DNA from: Sulfitobacter sp. S223
GTDB taxonomy: Bacteria > Pseudomonadota > Alphaproteobacteria > Rhodobacterales > Rhodobacteraceae
DNA length: 64,000 nucleotides
Assembly (NCBI RefSeq): GCF_025143825.1
Contig: NZ_CP083560.1
Location: forward strand, 1,178,001 to 1,242,000
Direction of reading: 5' to 3'
Positions 46,050 through 56,317 of this stretch are shown here, piece by piece (the stretch's first letter is position 1; the number at the start of each line of letters is the position of its first letter). The translations under genes were made by a program, and so were the position numbers. The notes under the pieces were generated by a model. That model was given only the letters and a program-made list of their open reading frames with translations, did not search any database and was not told where the DNA came from.

Positions 46050-46074
46050 GCTTAGGGACGTAGAGGAGCTCTTG

Positions 46075-48069
46075 ATGGCTGCCAAAGACACCAACGAAGA
46101 CGCCAAAAACGACGATCAGGATTCCGGCCATTCGCTGGATATGAGCCAGGCCGCCGTCAAGAAGATGATCGGGGAGGCCCGTGAAAAGGGCTATATTACC
46201 TACGATCAGCTCAACACTGTATTGCCGCCTGATCAGGTGTCTTCGGAACAGATCGAAGACGTGATGTCGATGCTTTCTGAGATGGGCATCAACATCATCG
46301 AAGACGAAGAAGCCGAAGAAGAAGAAGCCAAAGGCGGCACCGATCTGACGACGACCGAAGGCGCGCGTGAAATCACGCTCGGCTCTGGCACGTCAGAAAA
46401 GCTGGACCGCACAGACGATCCGGTCCGCATGTACTTGCGCGAAATGGGCAGCGTCGAACTGTTGAGCCGCGAAGGCGAGATCGCGATTGCGAAGCGCATC
46501 GAAGCGGGCCGCAACACGATGATCGCGGGGCTTTGCGAAAGCCCGCTTACCTTTCAGGCGATCACCATCTGGCGCGACGAATTGCTTTCCGAAGACATCC
46601 TGCTCCGCGATGTGATCGACCTTGAAGCGACCTTTGGCACCACGATGGGTGAAGAAGAGACAACGACCCCTGTTGTTCCCGTAGGTGGCGCACCTGCTGT
46701 TGCGGGGGCTAAGACCGAAGGTCAGCAAGAACTCGACGCAGACGGCAATCCGATCTCTAGCGATGATGACGATGATGAGGACGAGGACGAACAGGCCAAT
46801 ATGTCGCTCGCCGCGATGGAAGCCGCACTGAAGCCGCAGGTTCTTGAAGCGCTCGACATCATCGCAGACGACTATGTCAAATTGAGCGAAATGCAGGATA
46901 GCCGGATTTCTGCGACCTTGAACGAGGATGGAACATTCTCGGCCAAGAACGAAGAAGCATATCAAAAACTGCGCGCCGAGATCGTGTTGCTGGTGAATGA
47001 TCTGCACCTGCACAACAACCGTATTGAAGCGCTGATCGACCAGCTTTACGGCATCAACCGCCGGATCATGCAGATCGACTCTGCCATGGTGAAATTGGCG
47101 GATCAGGCCCGCATTAACCGCAAGGAATTTGTGGACGCCTATCGCGGCTATGAGCTTGATCCAAACTGGATGGAGCGAATGGCAGAGAAAGCCGGCCGTG
47201 GCTGGCAGATGTTTATTGAACGTTCCTCTGACAAAGTAGAAGAGCTGCGCGCAGACATGGCGCAAGTCGGTCAGTACGTGGGTCTGGATATCTCTGAATT
47301 CCGCCGCATCGTTCAGCAGGTCCAGAAGGGCGAAAAAGAAGCCCGTCAGGCCAAGAAGGAAATGGTCGAGGCAAACCTGCGTTTGGTCATCTCGATCGCC
47401 AAGAAATATACCAACCGTGGTCTGCAATTCCTTGATCTGATTCAGGAAGGGAACATCGGCCTGATGAAGGCCGTGGATAAGTTCGAATATCGCCGCGGGT
47501 ATAAATTCTCGACTTATGCCACTTGGTGGATCCGTCAGGCAATCACACGGTCCATTGCGGATCAGGCGCGCACCATCCGTATTCCTGTGCACATGATTGA
47601 AACGATCAACAAACTGGTTCGTACGGGTCGCCAGATGCTGCACGAAATCGGGCGCGAACCGACGCCGGAAGAATTGGCCGAAAAGCTGCAAATGCCGCTT
47701 GAGAAGGTTCGCAAGGTGATGAAAATCGCCAAAGAGCCGATCAGTCTTGAAACACCCATCGGCGATGAAGAAGACAGCCAGCTTGGCGATTTCATCGAGG
47801 ATAAGAACGCCGTGCTGCCTTTGGACAGCGCCATTCAGGAAAACCTCAAGGAAACCACAACGCGTGTTCTGGCCAGCCTGACACCGCGCGAAGAACGTGT
47901 GCTGCGGATGCGTTTTGGTATCGGCATGAATACCGACCATACCCTCGAAGAGGTTGGTCAGCAGTTCAGTGTTACGCGCGAGCGTATCCGCCAGATCGAA
48001 GCCAAAGCGCTGCGTAAGCTCAAGCATCCGTCACGCTCACGCAAGTTGCGCAGCTTCCTCGACCAGTAA
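46075..48069 (+). CDS. rpoD: RNA polymerase primary sigma factor (sigma-70)
   Basis: This is the housekeeping sigma factor. The 664-residue protein has region 1.1 ([20 protein letters not shown]), a non-conserved region with an acidic run near residue 230 ([12 protein letters not shown]), regions 2.1-2.4 ([37 protein letters not shown]), region 3 and region 4.2 ([20 protein letters not shown]). The start at 46075 is fixed by AGAGGAG six bases upstream; the frame is open 20 codons further, but that part holds the leader hairpin. A strong terminator follows the stop. Confidence 0.98.
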   Translation: MAAKDTNEDAKNDDQDSGHSLDMSQAAVKKMIGEAREKGYITYDQLNTVLPPDQVSSEQIEDVMSMLSEMGINIIEDEEAEEEEAKGGTDLTTTEGAREITLGSGTSEKLDRTDDPVRMYLREMGSVELLSREGEIAIAKRIEAGRNTMIAGLCESPLTFQAITIWRDELLSEDILLRDVIDLEATFGTTMGEEETTTPVVPVGGAPAVAGAKTEGQQELDADGNPISSDDDDDEDEDEQANMSLAAMEAALKPQVLEALDIIADDYVKLSEMQDSRISATLNEDGTFSAKNEEAYQKLRAEIVLLVNDLHLHNNRIEALIDQLYGINRRIMQIDSAMVKLADQARINRKEFVDAYRGYELDPNWMERMAEKAGRGWQMFIERSSDKVEELRADMAQVGQYVGLDISEFRRIVQQVQKGEKEARQAKKEMVEANLRLVISIAKKYTNRGLQFLDLIQEGNIGLMKAVDKFEYRRGYKFSTYATWWIRQAITRSIADQARTIRIPVHMIETINKLVRTGRQMLHEIGREPTPEELAEKLQMPLEKVRKVMKIAKEPISLETPIGDEEDSQLGDFIEDKNAVLPLDSAIQENLKETTTRVLASLTPREERVLRMRFGIGMNTDHTLEEVGQQFSVTRERIRQIEAKALRKLKHPSRSRKLRSFLDQ

Positions 48070-48094
48070 GACCTGCGGGCTTTCCCGTTTTTTT

Positions 48095-48132
48095 AGCCCC
48101 GTCCGAGCATTTGCTTCGGGCGGGGCTTTTTC
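48095..48132 (+). terminator. Rho-independent terminator of rpoD
   Basis: AGCCCCGTCCGA pairs with TCGGGCGGGGCT around a 9-base loop and is followed by TTTTT. It starts 26 bases after the rpoD stop. Confidence 0.9.
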
Positions 48133-48274
48133 GTTTTCAAACCAATGTTTTAAAACGAAATACTGTTTCCGCTGGTTGGCACCTGAAGCGGGAAATGAGC
48201 CGTAATCACCAGTCTTTGATTTGGATTTTACAGCTTCGATCCTATCTTTAAGGGACACCAAAAGGAGAAACCCG

Positions 48275-48697
48275 ATGCGCCCAACGATCCTAGCTGCTCT
48301 TGTTGCCCTCGCCGTGCCCGTTGCGGCACAGTCTCAAACCTACCGTGCCATAAATTATCTTGATGTCGTGCCTCTTACCTCCACCACTTTTGAGGTGATT
48401 GAGTCGGACGGAAAGGGAGCGCGCGGCATCTGGTGTGCCGCTGCTGATTATGCTGAACGCAAATTGAGGTACTACGGCCGTATCTACATCAGTGAAGGCC
48501 GCGCGCCTTCGCGCAGCTATCCGGGCCGAAAATCCGTAATTTTCACAACTGACGTCAACAGCCTGACGCAAGAGCCGACCACATCACTCACGTTGAGCAC
48601 AACGCGCGTCGGTGTCGGCTTGCCAGCCAATCACGCTATCCAGTTTTGCCGCCCAGCCGACTACGACCTCGGCGAACTGATGCTCCGTCGTAAATAA
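48275..48697 (+). CDS. Secreted protein of unknown function
   Basis: The 140-residue product starts with a signal peptide (PTILAALVALAVPVAAQ, cleavage near residue 20) and has a mature domain with GIWCAAADYA and QFCRPADYD, whose Cys may pair. AAGGAGAA 8 bases upstream fixes ATG 48275. I recognise no named family. Confidence 0.78.
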   Translation: MRPTILAALVALAVPVAAQSQTYRAINYLDVVPLTSTTFEVIESDGKGARGIWCAAADYAERKLRYYGRIYISEGRAPSRSYPGRKSVIFTTDVNSLTQEPTTSLTLSTTRVGVGLPANHAIQFCRPADYDLGELMLRRK

Positions 48698-48720
48698 AGT
48701 CGGACGGCCTTCGCCCCGTG

Positions 48721-49137
48721 ATGCAAACCAGATTTGAAATAGCTACGCGCGGGCAGGGGCTGTATGAGGTCACCTGCCCCATCGCCACGTGGCTGAATGG
48801 TTCGGGTGACGGGCTGCTTACGTTGCTTGTTAGGCATACGTCAGCGTCACTCCTGATACAGGAGAATGCCGATCCTGATGTGCAACGCGATCTTCTTGCC
48901 TATTTTTCGCGGCTTGTCCCACGTGGTGATGCGCCGGAAATGACCTATCTGTCACATACCCTTGAAGGGCCGGACGATATGCCTGCCCACATAAAGGCTG
49001 CCATGCTGCCTGTCAGTCTGAGCATCCCCATACAGCAAGGGCGCATGGTCTTGGGAACTTGGCAGGGTATTTATCTGTTCGAGCATCGGGATGCGCCGCA
49101 CACCCGACAGGTGGCGGCGCATTTTCGCGCGGATTAA
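48721..49137 (+). CDS. YjbQ/UPF0047 family protein
   Basis: The 138-residue protein matches the YjbQ family (LTLLVRHTSASLLIQENADP, MPAHIKAAMLP, GTWQGIYLFEHRD). Some members have weak thiamine-phosphate synthase activity; the main cellular role is not settled. ATG 48721 is preceded directly by GTG 48718, an alternative start. It is convergent with the SDR gene, sharing a few bases at the stops. Confidence 0.92.
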   Translation: MQTRFEIATRGQGLYEVTCPIATWLNGSGDGLLTLLVRHTSASLLIQENADPDVQRDLLAYFSRLVPRGDAPEMTYLSHTLEGPDDMPAHIKAAMLPVSLSIPIQQGRMVLGTWQGIYLFEHRDAPHTRQVAAHFRAD

Positions 49138-49805
49138 TTCGTCGGCGCGATGTAGATTTCCCTGACGTTCGCACGTTGCGGAGCATTCATCGCGTAGACA
49201 ATTGCCTCTGCCACGTCCTCAGGTTGGAGCTTGTCCGGTTTGGGGCTGTCAAAGAACGCGGTGTCTACCATGCCCGGTGATACGACCATGCAGCGCCCGC
49301 CCCATTCTGCCATTTCCTGTGCCAGATTCCCCGCGAATCCGTGAATGAACCATTTGGTTGCGCCGTAAACGGACCCTTTCAGGTGATTGCGTCCAGCCAT
49401 CGAACCTGTGACCAGAAACTGACCTTTCACTGGCTTGAGGTGCGGCATGGCAGCGTGTGCCGTGTAAAGCGCGCCTTTGATGTTCAGATCGACCATTCCA
49501 TCCCAGTCGTCTGGATGGCCCTCTTCTACGCCCGCTCCGGATGTCCCCCGTCCGGCGTTTGCAAAGACTGCATCAATGCTGCCGAATTTATCCTTGAGCT
49601 TGTCCATCGCTGTCTTTTGCTCTTCCAGCTTGGTGGCATCGCCCGTCAACACCAGCGCCTGATCGCCGATCTCGTCTGCCAGCTTTTGCAGCTTTTCCTC
49701 GCTGCGCGCAAAAAGGCCTACGTTCCAGCCCGCCTTTGCGACGGCTATCGCTGTTGCTGCGCCGATGCCACTTGAGGCGCCCGTGATGAAGACTGTCTTG
49801 GTCAT
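49134..49805 (-). CDS. Short-chain dehydrogenase/reductase
   Basis: The 223-residue classical SDR has the cofactor motif TGASSGIGAATA near residue 8, NAGRG, the catalytic Ser in LVTGSMAG and Tyr/Lys in YGATK. Substrate unknown. It resembles serine/NADP 3-hydroxy acid dehydrogenases of the YdfG type only in general outline. Single gene. Confidence 0.92.
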   Translation of the reverse strand: MTKTVFITGASSGIGAATAIAVAKAGWNVGLFARSEEKLQKLADEIGDQALVLTGDATKLEEQKTAMDKLKDKFGSIDAVFANAGRGTSGAGVEEGHPDDWDGMVDLNIKGALYTAHAAMPHLKPVKGQFLVTGSMAGRNHLKGSVYGATKWFIHGFAGNLAQEMAEWGGRCMVVSPGMVDTAFFDSPKPDKLQPEDVAEAIVYAMNAPQRANVREIYIAPTN

Positions 49806-49934
49806 GATGTTAATCCTTTTCTGTCGTTGCGTTGCAAATCAAACGCATCAGACCTGAAAAGGGTCCATTCGATCACACCCATCATCTTGGGTTGAAAATC
49901 TGGACTACCCAAAACCTTGGGGGTGGCGTATACC

Positions 49935-49943
49935 TGTGGATAA
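49935..49943 (-). promoter_or_regulatory. DnaA box match upstream of nrdR
   Basis: The minus strand reads TTATCCACA, the exact consensus DnaA box, 52 bases before the nrdR start. One 9-base match can occur by chance (another lies inside the PKS gene), so function is uncertain. Confidence 0.35.
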
Positions 49944-49995
49944 GTGGGGCGGTGATCCCACAAAAGAGGCGGATCAAGAATAAGGGGACAAGCCA

Positions 49996-50463
49996 ATGCG
50001 CTGCCCGTTTTGCGGAAATATCGACACTCAAGTCAAAGACAGTCGGCCAGCGGAGGATCACGTGTCGATCCGCCGTCGCCGGTTTTGCCCTGCCTGCGGC
50101 GGGCGCTTCACAACCTATGAACGCGTGCAACTACGTGATCTGGTGGTGATCAAGACGTCCGGCAAGCGCGAAGATTTTGATCGCGACAAGCTGGAGCGCT
50201 CCATTCGCATCTCCATGCAAAAGCGCCCGATCGAACCCGAGCGGATTGACCAGATGATCAGTGGCATTGTTCGGCGGCTGGAAAGCATGGGCGAGACAGA
50301 CATCGGCTCCAAGCAGATCGGTGAGATCGTGATGGAGGCACTGGCGCGGATCGATACCGTTGCCTATGTGCGGTTTGCCAGCGTTTATAAAAACTTCCAA
50401 GCGGCAGATGACTTTGACAAGTTCGTTCAGGAACTGCGGCCCGATACGCCACCCGAAGGCTGA
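49996..50463 (+). CDS. nrdR: Transcriptional repressor NrdR
   Basis: NrdR represses ribonucleotide reductase genes in response to ATP/dATP. The 155-residue protein has the N-terminal zinc ribbon (CPFCG near residue 3, then [17 protein letters not shown]) and the ATP-cone ([16 protein letters not shown]). It is followed by ribD after 7 bases, an arrangement common in Proteobacteria. Confidence 0.98.
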   Translation: MRCPFCGNIDTQVKDSRPAEDHVSIRRRRFCPACGGRFTTYERVQLRDLVVIKTSGKREDFDRDKLERSIRISMQKRPIEPERIDQMISGIVRRLESMGETDIGSKQIGEIVMEALARIDTVAYVRFASVYKNFQAADDFDKFVQELRPDTPPEG

Positions 50464-50470
50464 GCTTCAG

Positions 50471-51565
50471 GTGAATGATAATCGCTATATGGCGCTTGCG
50501 CTGTCCCTGGGGCGGCGCGGGCAAGGCAATACATGGCCCAACCCCGCGGTGGGCTGTGTGATTGTGAACGACGGTCGTATTGTCGGGCGCGGTTGGACTG
50601 CGCCCACAGGGCGGCCCCATGCAGAACCTCAGGCGCTGGCACAGGCAGGCGATGCCGCGCGTGGTGCCACAGCCTACGTCACGCTGGAACCATGTTCCCA
50701 TCAAGGTCAGACACCGCCCTGTGCCCAAGCATTGATTGATGCTGGGTTGGCACGCGTTATTGTCGCATTGCAAGACAGTGATGATCGTGTGTCGGGGCGA
50801 GGTCTTGAGATGCTGAGTGCTGCAGGTATCACGGTTGAAACTGGCGTTCTTTACAATGAAGCGCTGCGGGATCATCAAGGATTCCTCAGCCGTGTGGAGC
50901 AGGGGCGTCCAATGTTGACGCTGAAACTGGCAGCATCCTTTGACGGCCGGATTGCGACCGCGACAGGGGAAAGCCAGTGGATTACCCAAGCACCTGCGCG
51001 GCGGGTGGTTCATGCCATGCGCAGTCGCCATGACGCAGTGATGATCGGCGGCGGTACGGCCCGCGCAGATGATCCTTCGCTTACAGTGCGGGAAATGGGC
51101 GTCAAACGACAGCCCGCGCGCGTTGTTGTTTCGCGGCGGCTGGATATTCCTCTCAACAGCAAGCTGGGCCAGACCGCGCATGAGGTGCCGTTGATTTTGT
51201 GCCACGGGGCGGACGCACCTCAGGCATTGATTGAGGCGTGGCAAGGCATGGGGGCGGTATTGCTGTCCTGCGCTGTGCGCGGCGGTCAGATGGATATGGC
51301 TGACGTCATGCAACGCTTGGGTGGTTATGGTCTGACACGCATATTTTCCGAAGGGGGCTCGGCCGTGGCAGCGAGCCTGTTGCAAGCTGACCTTGTGGAT
51401 CATCTGGTCGGGTTTTCCGCAGGTGTCGTGATTGGCGCTGAAGGCTTGCCGGGCATCGGCGCAATGGGTTTGTCCCGCTTAGCGGCTGCACCGCGATTTG
51501 ATTTGGTCAAAACTCAGGTGGTAGGTCCTGACATCCTGCACCATTGGGTGCGCAACCACGACTAA
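50471..51565 (+). CDS. ribD: Bifunctional riboflavin deaminase/reductase RibD
   Basis: RibD deaminates and then reduces the pyrimidine product of GTP cyclohydrolase II. The deaminase half has the zinc site HAEPQAL near residue 49 and PCSHQGQTPPC; the reductase half has LKLAASFDGRIATATGES, MIGGGTARADDPSLTVR and FSEGGSAVAASL. GTG 50471 gives the expected short N-terminus before YMALALSLG. Its end overlaps the convergent kpsC-like gene. Confidence 0.96.
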   Translation: MNDNRYMALALSLGRRGQGNTWPNPAVGCVIVNDGRIVGRGWTAPTGRPHAEPQALAQAGDAARGATAYVTLEPCSHQGQTPPCAQALIDAGLARVIVALQDSDDRVSGRGLEMLSAAGITVETGVLYNEALRDHQGFLSRVEQGRPMLTLKLAASFDGRIATATGESQWITQAPARRVVHAMRSRHDAVMIGGGTARADDPSLTVREMGVKRQPARVVVSRRLDIPLNSKLGQTAHEVPLILCHGADAPQALIEAWQGMGAVLLSCAVRGGQMDMADVMQRLGGYGLTRIFSEGGSAVAASLLQADLVDHLVGFSAGVVIGAEGLPGIGAMGLSRLAAAPRFDLVKTQVVGPDILHHWVRNHD

Positions 51566-53592
51566 CGGCGCTTGCGCCACAGATGCGCATAGCTAGCGAA
51601 ATGCCCCTGCACCTTTGAAACGATCCAGTTGATACGCCCGCGCTGCGGGATATCTCCAGTGCTCAACCGCTCTACGGCCACTTCTACCGGGCAGGGCAGT
51701 CCTGTTTTGGGGTCAAAATAGCGCGGATAGTCAATCAGAGTGGCATGCACTAACCCTTCCAATGTCGGGGTGGCCCGACGGCGGGGCGGCACATCTGACA
51801 TGTCCCGCGTAAGCCCCCAGCCTGCATAGAATGGTGCGCCATAGGTGGTTACAGGCAGCCCCCTTAGCAGCGCCTCGAAACCCATAAGGGATGTCATGGT
51901 ATGGACTTCATGTACCTGCGCCAGCAGGGTCGCAGGATCAGTATCCGTCACAATTAGATTGGCAAGTTCCGGATTGGTAAGCGCACCCTCACGCAGACCT
52001 GCTTCTACATCTGGGTGGGGTTTAAACAGAATTATTGCGTTTGGATGAGCTGCGCGGACGGCATCCAGCAACGCTTGGTTAGAGGTGATATCGCTTGTCC
52101 CTGTTCGGATAGAGGCGTCATCAGCGACCTGTCCACAGACAAGGATACGGTGCCCATCGGGCAAGCTCCGGGGGGCTGCACCGGTGTTGTATTTGCTAAT
52201 ACCGGCGTCTGTCAGGCTGCGGATCAGGCGCGCTGCGCGCAATTCCTGATCCGGTCGCAGCTGTGAACGTATTTCAATCCATTTCTCAAGGCGCGAGGGG
52301 CGGCTTGGGTCGTAATAAATTCCCAGATCATCGCTGACCAACGACACTGGAGGGACAAGCGCAGCACCCAATCCGCGTGATCGGATAAAGCCGTCCTCGA
52401 CATAGGTCATCGCGCTGGAAATGTTGTCCGCTTTTCCGGCCCAGACCATTTGTGGGCGATCTGAAATGTCGGCAGGTGCATCGCCAAAAGTCACCGGCAA
52501 GCGACTGCCGTAGAATTTCTGCAAATGAGGCCGTTTCCACAGGCTCATCCCTGCCGCGTGCCAGCCACGGCGGTCTTCTCGCCAACAGCGGGTCTGCGCC
52601 TCTAGCGTATCAATGACGGTCTCTAATTCGCAGAGCGTGTCGTGGTAGGGGTCATACCAGCGAGGATAAAGGATCATCGCGGCTGCAAACAGTTGTGCGC
52701 GGGTCAGCGTGCGCTGGCGGCGCTGAACTTCGAATGCATCGGTTGTCAGGCCCCAACCGGCATAGAACGGCTGGCCAAACACGCGCGGCTTATGGCCTGC
52801 GAAAATCGCCTCGAAGCCCAGGCCGGACGATACGGTGTAGACGGCGCGTGCGCCCTCAAACAAGGTGTAGGGGCTGATCGGATCGGTGAAGAACGCAATG
52901 CGATCATTCAAGTCGCTGTCGCGGAAATAGCCATTGCGATGACCTGCGGCAGTCTCGGGGTGGGTCTTGATAAATATTTGCGCGCCGGGGTGCTCTTCTT
53001 GCGCATAATACAGCATTTCGAGAAATCGCGTACGGTCCGCACCCGAGGCGATAACTGATGCATCGCCTTCTGTCTGGTCGATGACCACGACATAGCCGGG
53101 CGGCGGTGCGGGCGTGTCCAGCGGAATGGCAGCGTATTTGCTGAGATGGGCTTCTGCGATCCGCGCGATGCAGGCGCGTGCGCGGTTCAGCAAAGCTGTG
53201 TCGTCCAACGGATGCGTCGCCAGCAGCACTTCGAGATCCGAAGGTCTGGTAGGGTCGAAATGCACGCCGAGGTGATCAATCACAAGGCCCAGCGGCGGCT
53301 CTCCGTCGCGACCGGGAAAGAGAGAGCGTAGCGCTGCGTCTTCTATCCGCACGACCGGGGCGTCGCGCGCTTCGGCGACACCTTCGCCACGGTGGGCGGT
53401 GGGGGAGTTCCCCCACACGGCCACGGCGTCATTCGGCTCTGATGGCAGCCCGATGTGGATGGAATAGCCGGACAGCTGCAGGATGCGGCGGATACGCCCT
53501 TGGGTCAGGAAGCCGCCATTATACACAAAAAGCCGCCGGTCCTTTTCAGAACCGGCGGCTGTGGTGTTGTATGTTTCAGGTCCAAGGCCCAT
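51562..53592 (-). CDS. kpsC: KpsC-like capsule Kdo-linker glycosyltransferase
   Basis: KpsC builds the poly-Kdo linker on a lipid acceptor for group 2-type capsules. The 676-residue protein is a tandem of two related glycosyltransferase modules, each with PFYAGWGLT (near residues 273 and 584), a KTHP or KPHP motif and DHLGVHFDP or DDLGIYYDP. I chose ATG 53592, with AAGG upstream and 8 bases after the previous stop; the frame is open further but only within the neighbouring gene. It is the last gene of the leftward capsule block. Confidence 0.92.
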   Translation of the reverse strand: MGLGPETYNTTAAGSEKDRRLFVYNGGFLTQGRIRRILQLSGYSIHIGLPSEPNDAVAVWGNSPTAHRGEGVAEARDAPVVRIEDAALRSLFPGRDGEPPLGLVIDHLGVHFDPTRPSDLEVLLATHPLDDTALLNRARACIARIAEAHLSKYAAIPLDTPAPPPGYVVVIDQTEGDASVIASGADRTRFLEMLYYAQEEHPGAQIFIKTHPETAAGHRNGYFRDSDLNDRIAFFTDPISPYTLFEGARAVYTVSSGLGFEAIFAGHKPRVFGQPFYAGWGLTTDAFEVQRRQRTLTRAQLFAAAMILYPRWYDPYHDTLCELETVIDTLEAQTRCWREDRRGWHAAGMSLWKRPHLQKFYGSRLPVTFGDAPADISDRPQMVWAGKADNISSAMTYVEDGFIRSRGLGAALVPPVSLVSDDLGIYYDPSRPSRLEKWIEIRSQLRPDQELRAARLIRSLTDAGISKYNTGAAPRSLPDGHRILVCGQVADDASIRTGTSDITSNQALLDAVRAAHPNAIILFKPHPDVEAGLREGALTNPELANLIVTDTDPATLLAQVHEVHTMTSLMGFEALLRGLPVTTYGAPFYAGWGLTRDMSDVPPRRRATPTLEGLVHATLIDYPRYFDPKTGLPCPVEVAVERLSTGDIPQRGRINWIVSKVQGHFASYAHLWRKRR

Positions 53593-53600
53593 CGTCTGCC

Positions 53601-54731
53601 TTAGGGGCTGGTCAGGGCCGTGATACCGGCGGCGGAGCTTGCCGTGCCCGTGATCGCGCTGATGACCTTGCTCCATTGGGTGAACGGTGCTTCCGTCACA
53701 TAAAGTGTATCGCCATCCCGGATCACGAAATCACGGGCCATGAACATGCCGTTCGGCTCTGTGAGGTTGAGCACATAGACCAGACGTTGTGCGCCTTGCA
53801 GGTCGTTTCTGCCCAAAACTTGTTCGGCCACTTCCTCAGGCTCGTTACGGAGCACAAATACGCCCGTCGGATCAGCAGAGGAGGCGAGCAGGCCGCCAAC
53901 TTGTGCAATCGCTTCGATGGCAGAAAGGTTTTGCGTCTCGAATGCGACGCGGGCTTGGGAACCTGTCGCACCAAGAGCGGTGAAGGACCGCGTATCCTGT
54001 TCCACCAGAATTTTGTCCCCACCGCGCAGGGCGATATCGAGTTCCGGGTGTCTGTACAGGTCTTCGAACCAGATTTTGCCGCGTGCACTGCCACGAATGA
54101 TCGTGATTTGCGCGATCTCGGGTTCGATGGTGATGCCGCCGGACCGTGCAAGCATGGTCGCAAGGGTGCGTGTTGGACGCTCAATCGGGTAGACGCCCTG
54201 ACCACCGACTGCCCCCACCAACGAGACGGTCGATCCGTCGCCGGCTGCGCGTCGGACCTCAACCTGTGGGTCAGGCGTTTGATCTGCCAGCTTACCTGTG
54301 ATGATGCGGCGGATCGCTTCGGGTGAATTGCCCGCCGCTTTTATCCGACCGGCATAAGGGATGAAGATGAAGCCAGCGCCGTCCACCTGTACTTCTTCCA
54401 GCGTAGCCGGGGCACCTTCGACACCCAGAAGGCTATCATCGACGTTCTCATAGATGGTGATGCCAAGCACGTCGCCGGCCCGAATTGTATCGGAGCCCAG
54501 CGTGCCTGCATTTTTGAATTCAGACGAGAAGCCAAGCGCGGGCACAACAGCTGTCGCCCGTGTTACACGGTCATTGACCGACACGATAAAGGCGTCGCCT
54601 TCACGTTGTACAGAGCCTGCGAAGATCTGGCGCTTGTTAGGGCCAACCTGCGGCAATCCGCAGGATACCAGTACGGAACAAGCCGCAATGACTGCGATGG
54701 GGTGTGCCCACCGGATGCTAAGGGTTTTCAC
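53601..54731 (-). CDS. Outer-membrane polysaccharide export lipoprotein (Wza/KpsD-like)
   Basis: The 376-residue protein has a signal peptide with lipobox LVSC (Cys about residue 24), a Poly_export domain (IRAGDVLGITIYEN, then VDGAGFIFIPYAGRI and AGNSPEAIRRII) and SLBB-type domains further on (SLVGAVGGQGVYPI). It would form the outer-membrane channel for capsule. GTG 54731 has GAGGAGA upstream; the frame also allows a TTG at 54764. It lies between the KpsS-like and KpsC-like genes. Confidence 0.92.
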   Translation of the reverse strand: MKTLSIRWAHPIAVIAACSVLVSCGLPQVGPNKRQIFAGSVQREGDAFIVSVNDRVTRATAVVPALGFSSEFKNAGTLGSDTIRAGDVLGITIYENVDDSLLGVEGAPATLEEVQVDGAGFIFIPYAGRIKAAGNSPEAIRRIITGKLADQTPDPQVEVRRAAGDGSTVSLVGAVGGQGVYPIERPTRTLATMLARSGGITIEPEIAQITIIRGSARGKIWFEDLYRHPELDIALRGGDKILVEQDTRSFTALGATGSQARVAFETQNLSAIEAIAQVGGLLASSADPTGVFVLRNEPEEVAEQVLGRNDLQGAQRLVYVLNLTEPNGMFMARDFVIRDGDTLYVTEAPFTQWSKVISAITGTASSAAGITALTSP

Positions 54732-54923
54732 TGCCCGGTCTCCTCGACCTATTTTCTGCCTCAAGATCGCCGATTAATTCGACGTATTGGATCGGAGCGT
54801 AGCCGAGTTATCTGTGAAAATCTACTCGGGCGTGCCCGACATTGCGGGAGAGGGCCAGGATGTGTGGCATTGCTGCCGCGATATAGGTTGATCTTTGATA
54901 GGAAGCACAAGGGGTTGTGGCTG

Positions 54924-56216
54924 TTAGTTCACGACACGCAACTGCTGGCGCGGAGGCGCGGTGCCGGTTTCTAACGCCTCATACGGATCATCAGGCCCTA
55001 GCATCATATCAACGACCTGCCGCATCAGCTGTCTGCGTCCCCGCGCAGAATAAAAGCCTCCCGGGAGCTGGCTGGTTTCAAGCAGATAGCGTCGGAAGTC
55101 CTTATAGGCGCGATTGTCGGGGCGGGCAGCGTTGTTGAAGAATTCCGGCAGTGGCTGATCCGATACGAATTCAGGCTTGGCATAAACTGCGCTACCGAAA
55201 ACTTTCAGCGGGATGCCGCGCCAAAGCACCTGTTGGCCCGCGGTTGAATTTACCGTGACAGCCGTGCGCGCATCATTCAGCAGTTGGGCAAGTTTGCCCC
55301 CTCGCACAAAATGCACCCGGCTTGAAACGCCGTGGGCTTTTGCCAGCCGCTTGATCTCACGCCGCACAGGGACGCGGCCATCTTCCAGAGGATGCGCTTT
55401 GACAACCAAGTGATGGTGGCGCGGGGCCCCTTGGGCAAAACCGTCAATCACAAGCTCCAGAAAATCGCTCATGGTGTTGAAAGGGGAATGCATCTGGAAA
55501 GAACTGTCGTGTTCCAATTGCAGAAGGGCAAGGTGATAGGGAAAGCCCCCCAGCCGGATGCGCAGTGTCGCGATGCGGCGTTCAATCGCCTGCCATGGCA
55601 TAAGCAGAAGCCGCTTGAAGTACAGCTGGAATTCTTTGGTCACAGGCAAGTCGCGGTGAGGACGAAAATTGCGATAGTCGCCATTCCGGAACATCACAAA
55701 CCAGTGATAAAGCGCACCGTAAAAAACATGTTGGCGCATGTCGCCCCAGTGACCGGGGGGCAAGGGCGCCTCCATGTCGGATTTCTCCAGCGCCTTTTGC
55801 ATCTGCTCGATGCTCATTTCCATCAGGCGTGAGTTGCCGTTCGTACCGCCGCGTTCATATGTCACCCAATAGGGGCGCATGTAGCCTTCTTCGAAGACGT
55901 GGATGGTCAGTCCGCGTGCGCGCGCCTCGGCTACGGCCTGCGCATGGATCGGACGGGTATCACCGTACAGCACGATATCGGTAATGGCCTTATCCTCTAG
56001 CAATGCCGAGAATGTTTCAGGCCATGCATCCGCCGTGCCGCGATAAGGGATGTAGCTGCTTGGATGGAACCAGAAGGCGCGATCGCCCGCGTTAAAGCCG
56101 ACACGCCATACATCCGCCCCCGCCGCGCGCAGCATCTTGCCCAATCGATTGAAAAAGGGTCCGTGAGGTCCTTGGAGGAACAGAAATACCCGGCCATCCG
56201 GCGCGTGCGATAACAT
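54924..56216 (-). CDS. kpsS: KpsS-like capsule Kdo transferase
   Basis: KpsS adds the first Kdo to the lyso-phosphatidylglycerol acceptor of group 2-type capsules. The 430-residue protein has FLFLQGPHGPFFNRLG at the start, VFEEGYMRPYWVTYE, VKAHPLEDGR and TVNSTAGQQVLWRGIP. ATG 56216 gives this family N-terminus; the frame is open 27 codons further without a better start. A 192-base gap separates it from the export lipoprotein. The ABC transporter (KpsM/KpsT) and KpsE are not in the window. Confidence 0.92.
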   Translation of the reverse strand: MLSHAPDGRVFLFLQGPHGPFFNRLGKMLRAAGADVWRVGFNAGDRAFWFHPSSYIPYRGTADAWPETFSALLEDKAITDIVLYGDTRPIHAQAVAEARARGLTIHVFEEGYMRPYWVTYERGGTNGNSRLMEMSIEQMQKALEKSDMEAPLPPGHWGDMRQHVFYGALYHWFVMFRNGDYRNFRPHRDLPVTKEFQLYFKRLLLMPWQAIERRIATLRIRLGGFPYHLALLQLEHDSSFQMHSPFNTMSDFLELVIDGFAQGAPRHHHLVVKAHPLEDGRVPVRREIKRLAKAHGVSSRVHFVRGGKLAQLLNDARTAVTVNSTAGQQVLWRGIPLKVFGSAVYAKPEFVSDQPLPEFFNNAARPDNRAYKDFRRYLLETSQLPGGFYSARGRRQLMRQVVDMMLGPDDPYEALETGTAPPRQQLRVVN

Positions 56217-56317
56217 GTCAGGCTTTCTTTGGTTGCTCTTCACGTTATTTAGTCTCAAAACTCTGACGAAAATATGGCCTTGCGGCCGTCTGCGCACTCT
56301 AACCCGAAGGGAAGACG

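Noticed and set aside
46393..48027. 544-codon open frame on the minus strand opposite rpoD
   Set aside because: It is antisense to a certain gene in GC-rich DNA with strong codon bias and has no family features.
48037..48261. 74-codon minus-strand frame over the rpoD terminator
   Set aside because: It reads through the end of rpoD and the terminator hairpin and has no ribosome binding site or family match.
56217..56317. FMN riboswitch upstream of ribE
   Set aside because: The gap is only about 100 bases and lacks the conserved RFN sequence blocks.
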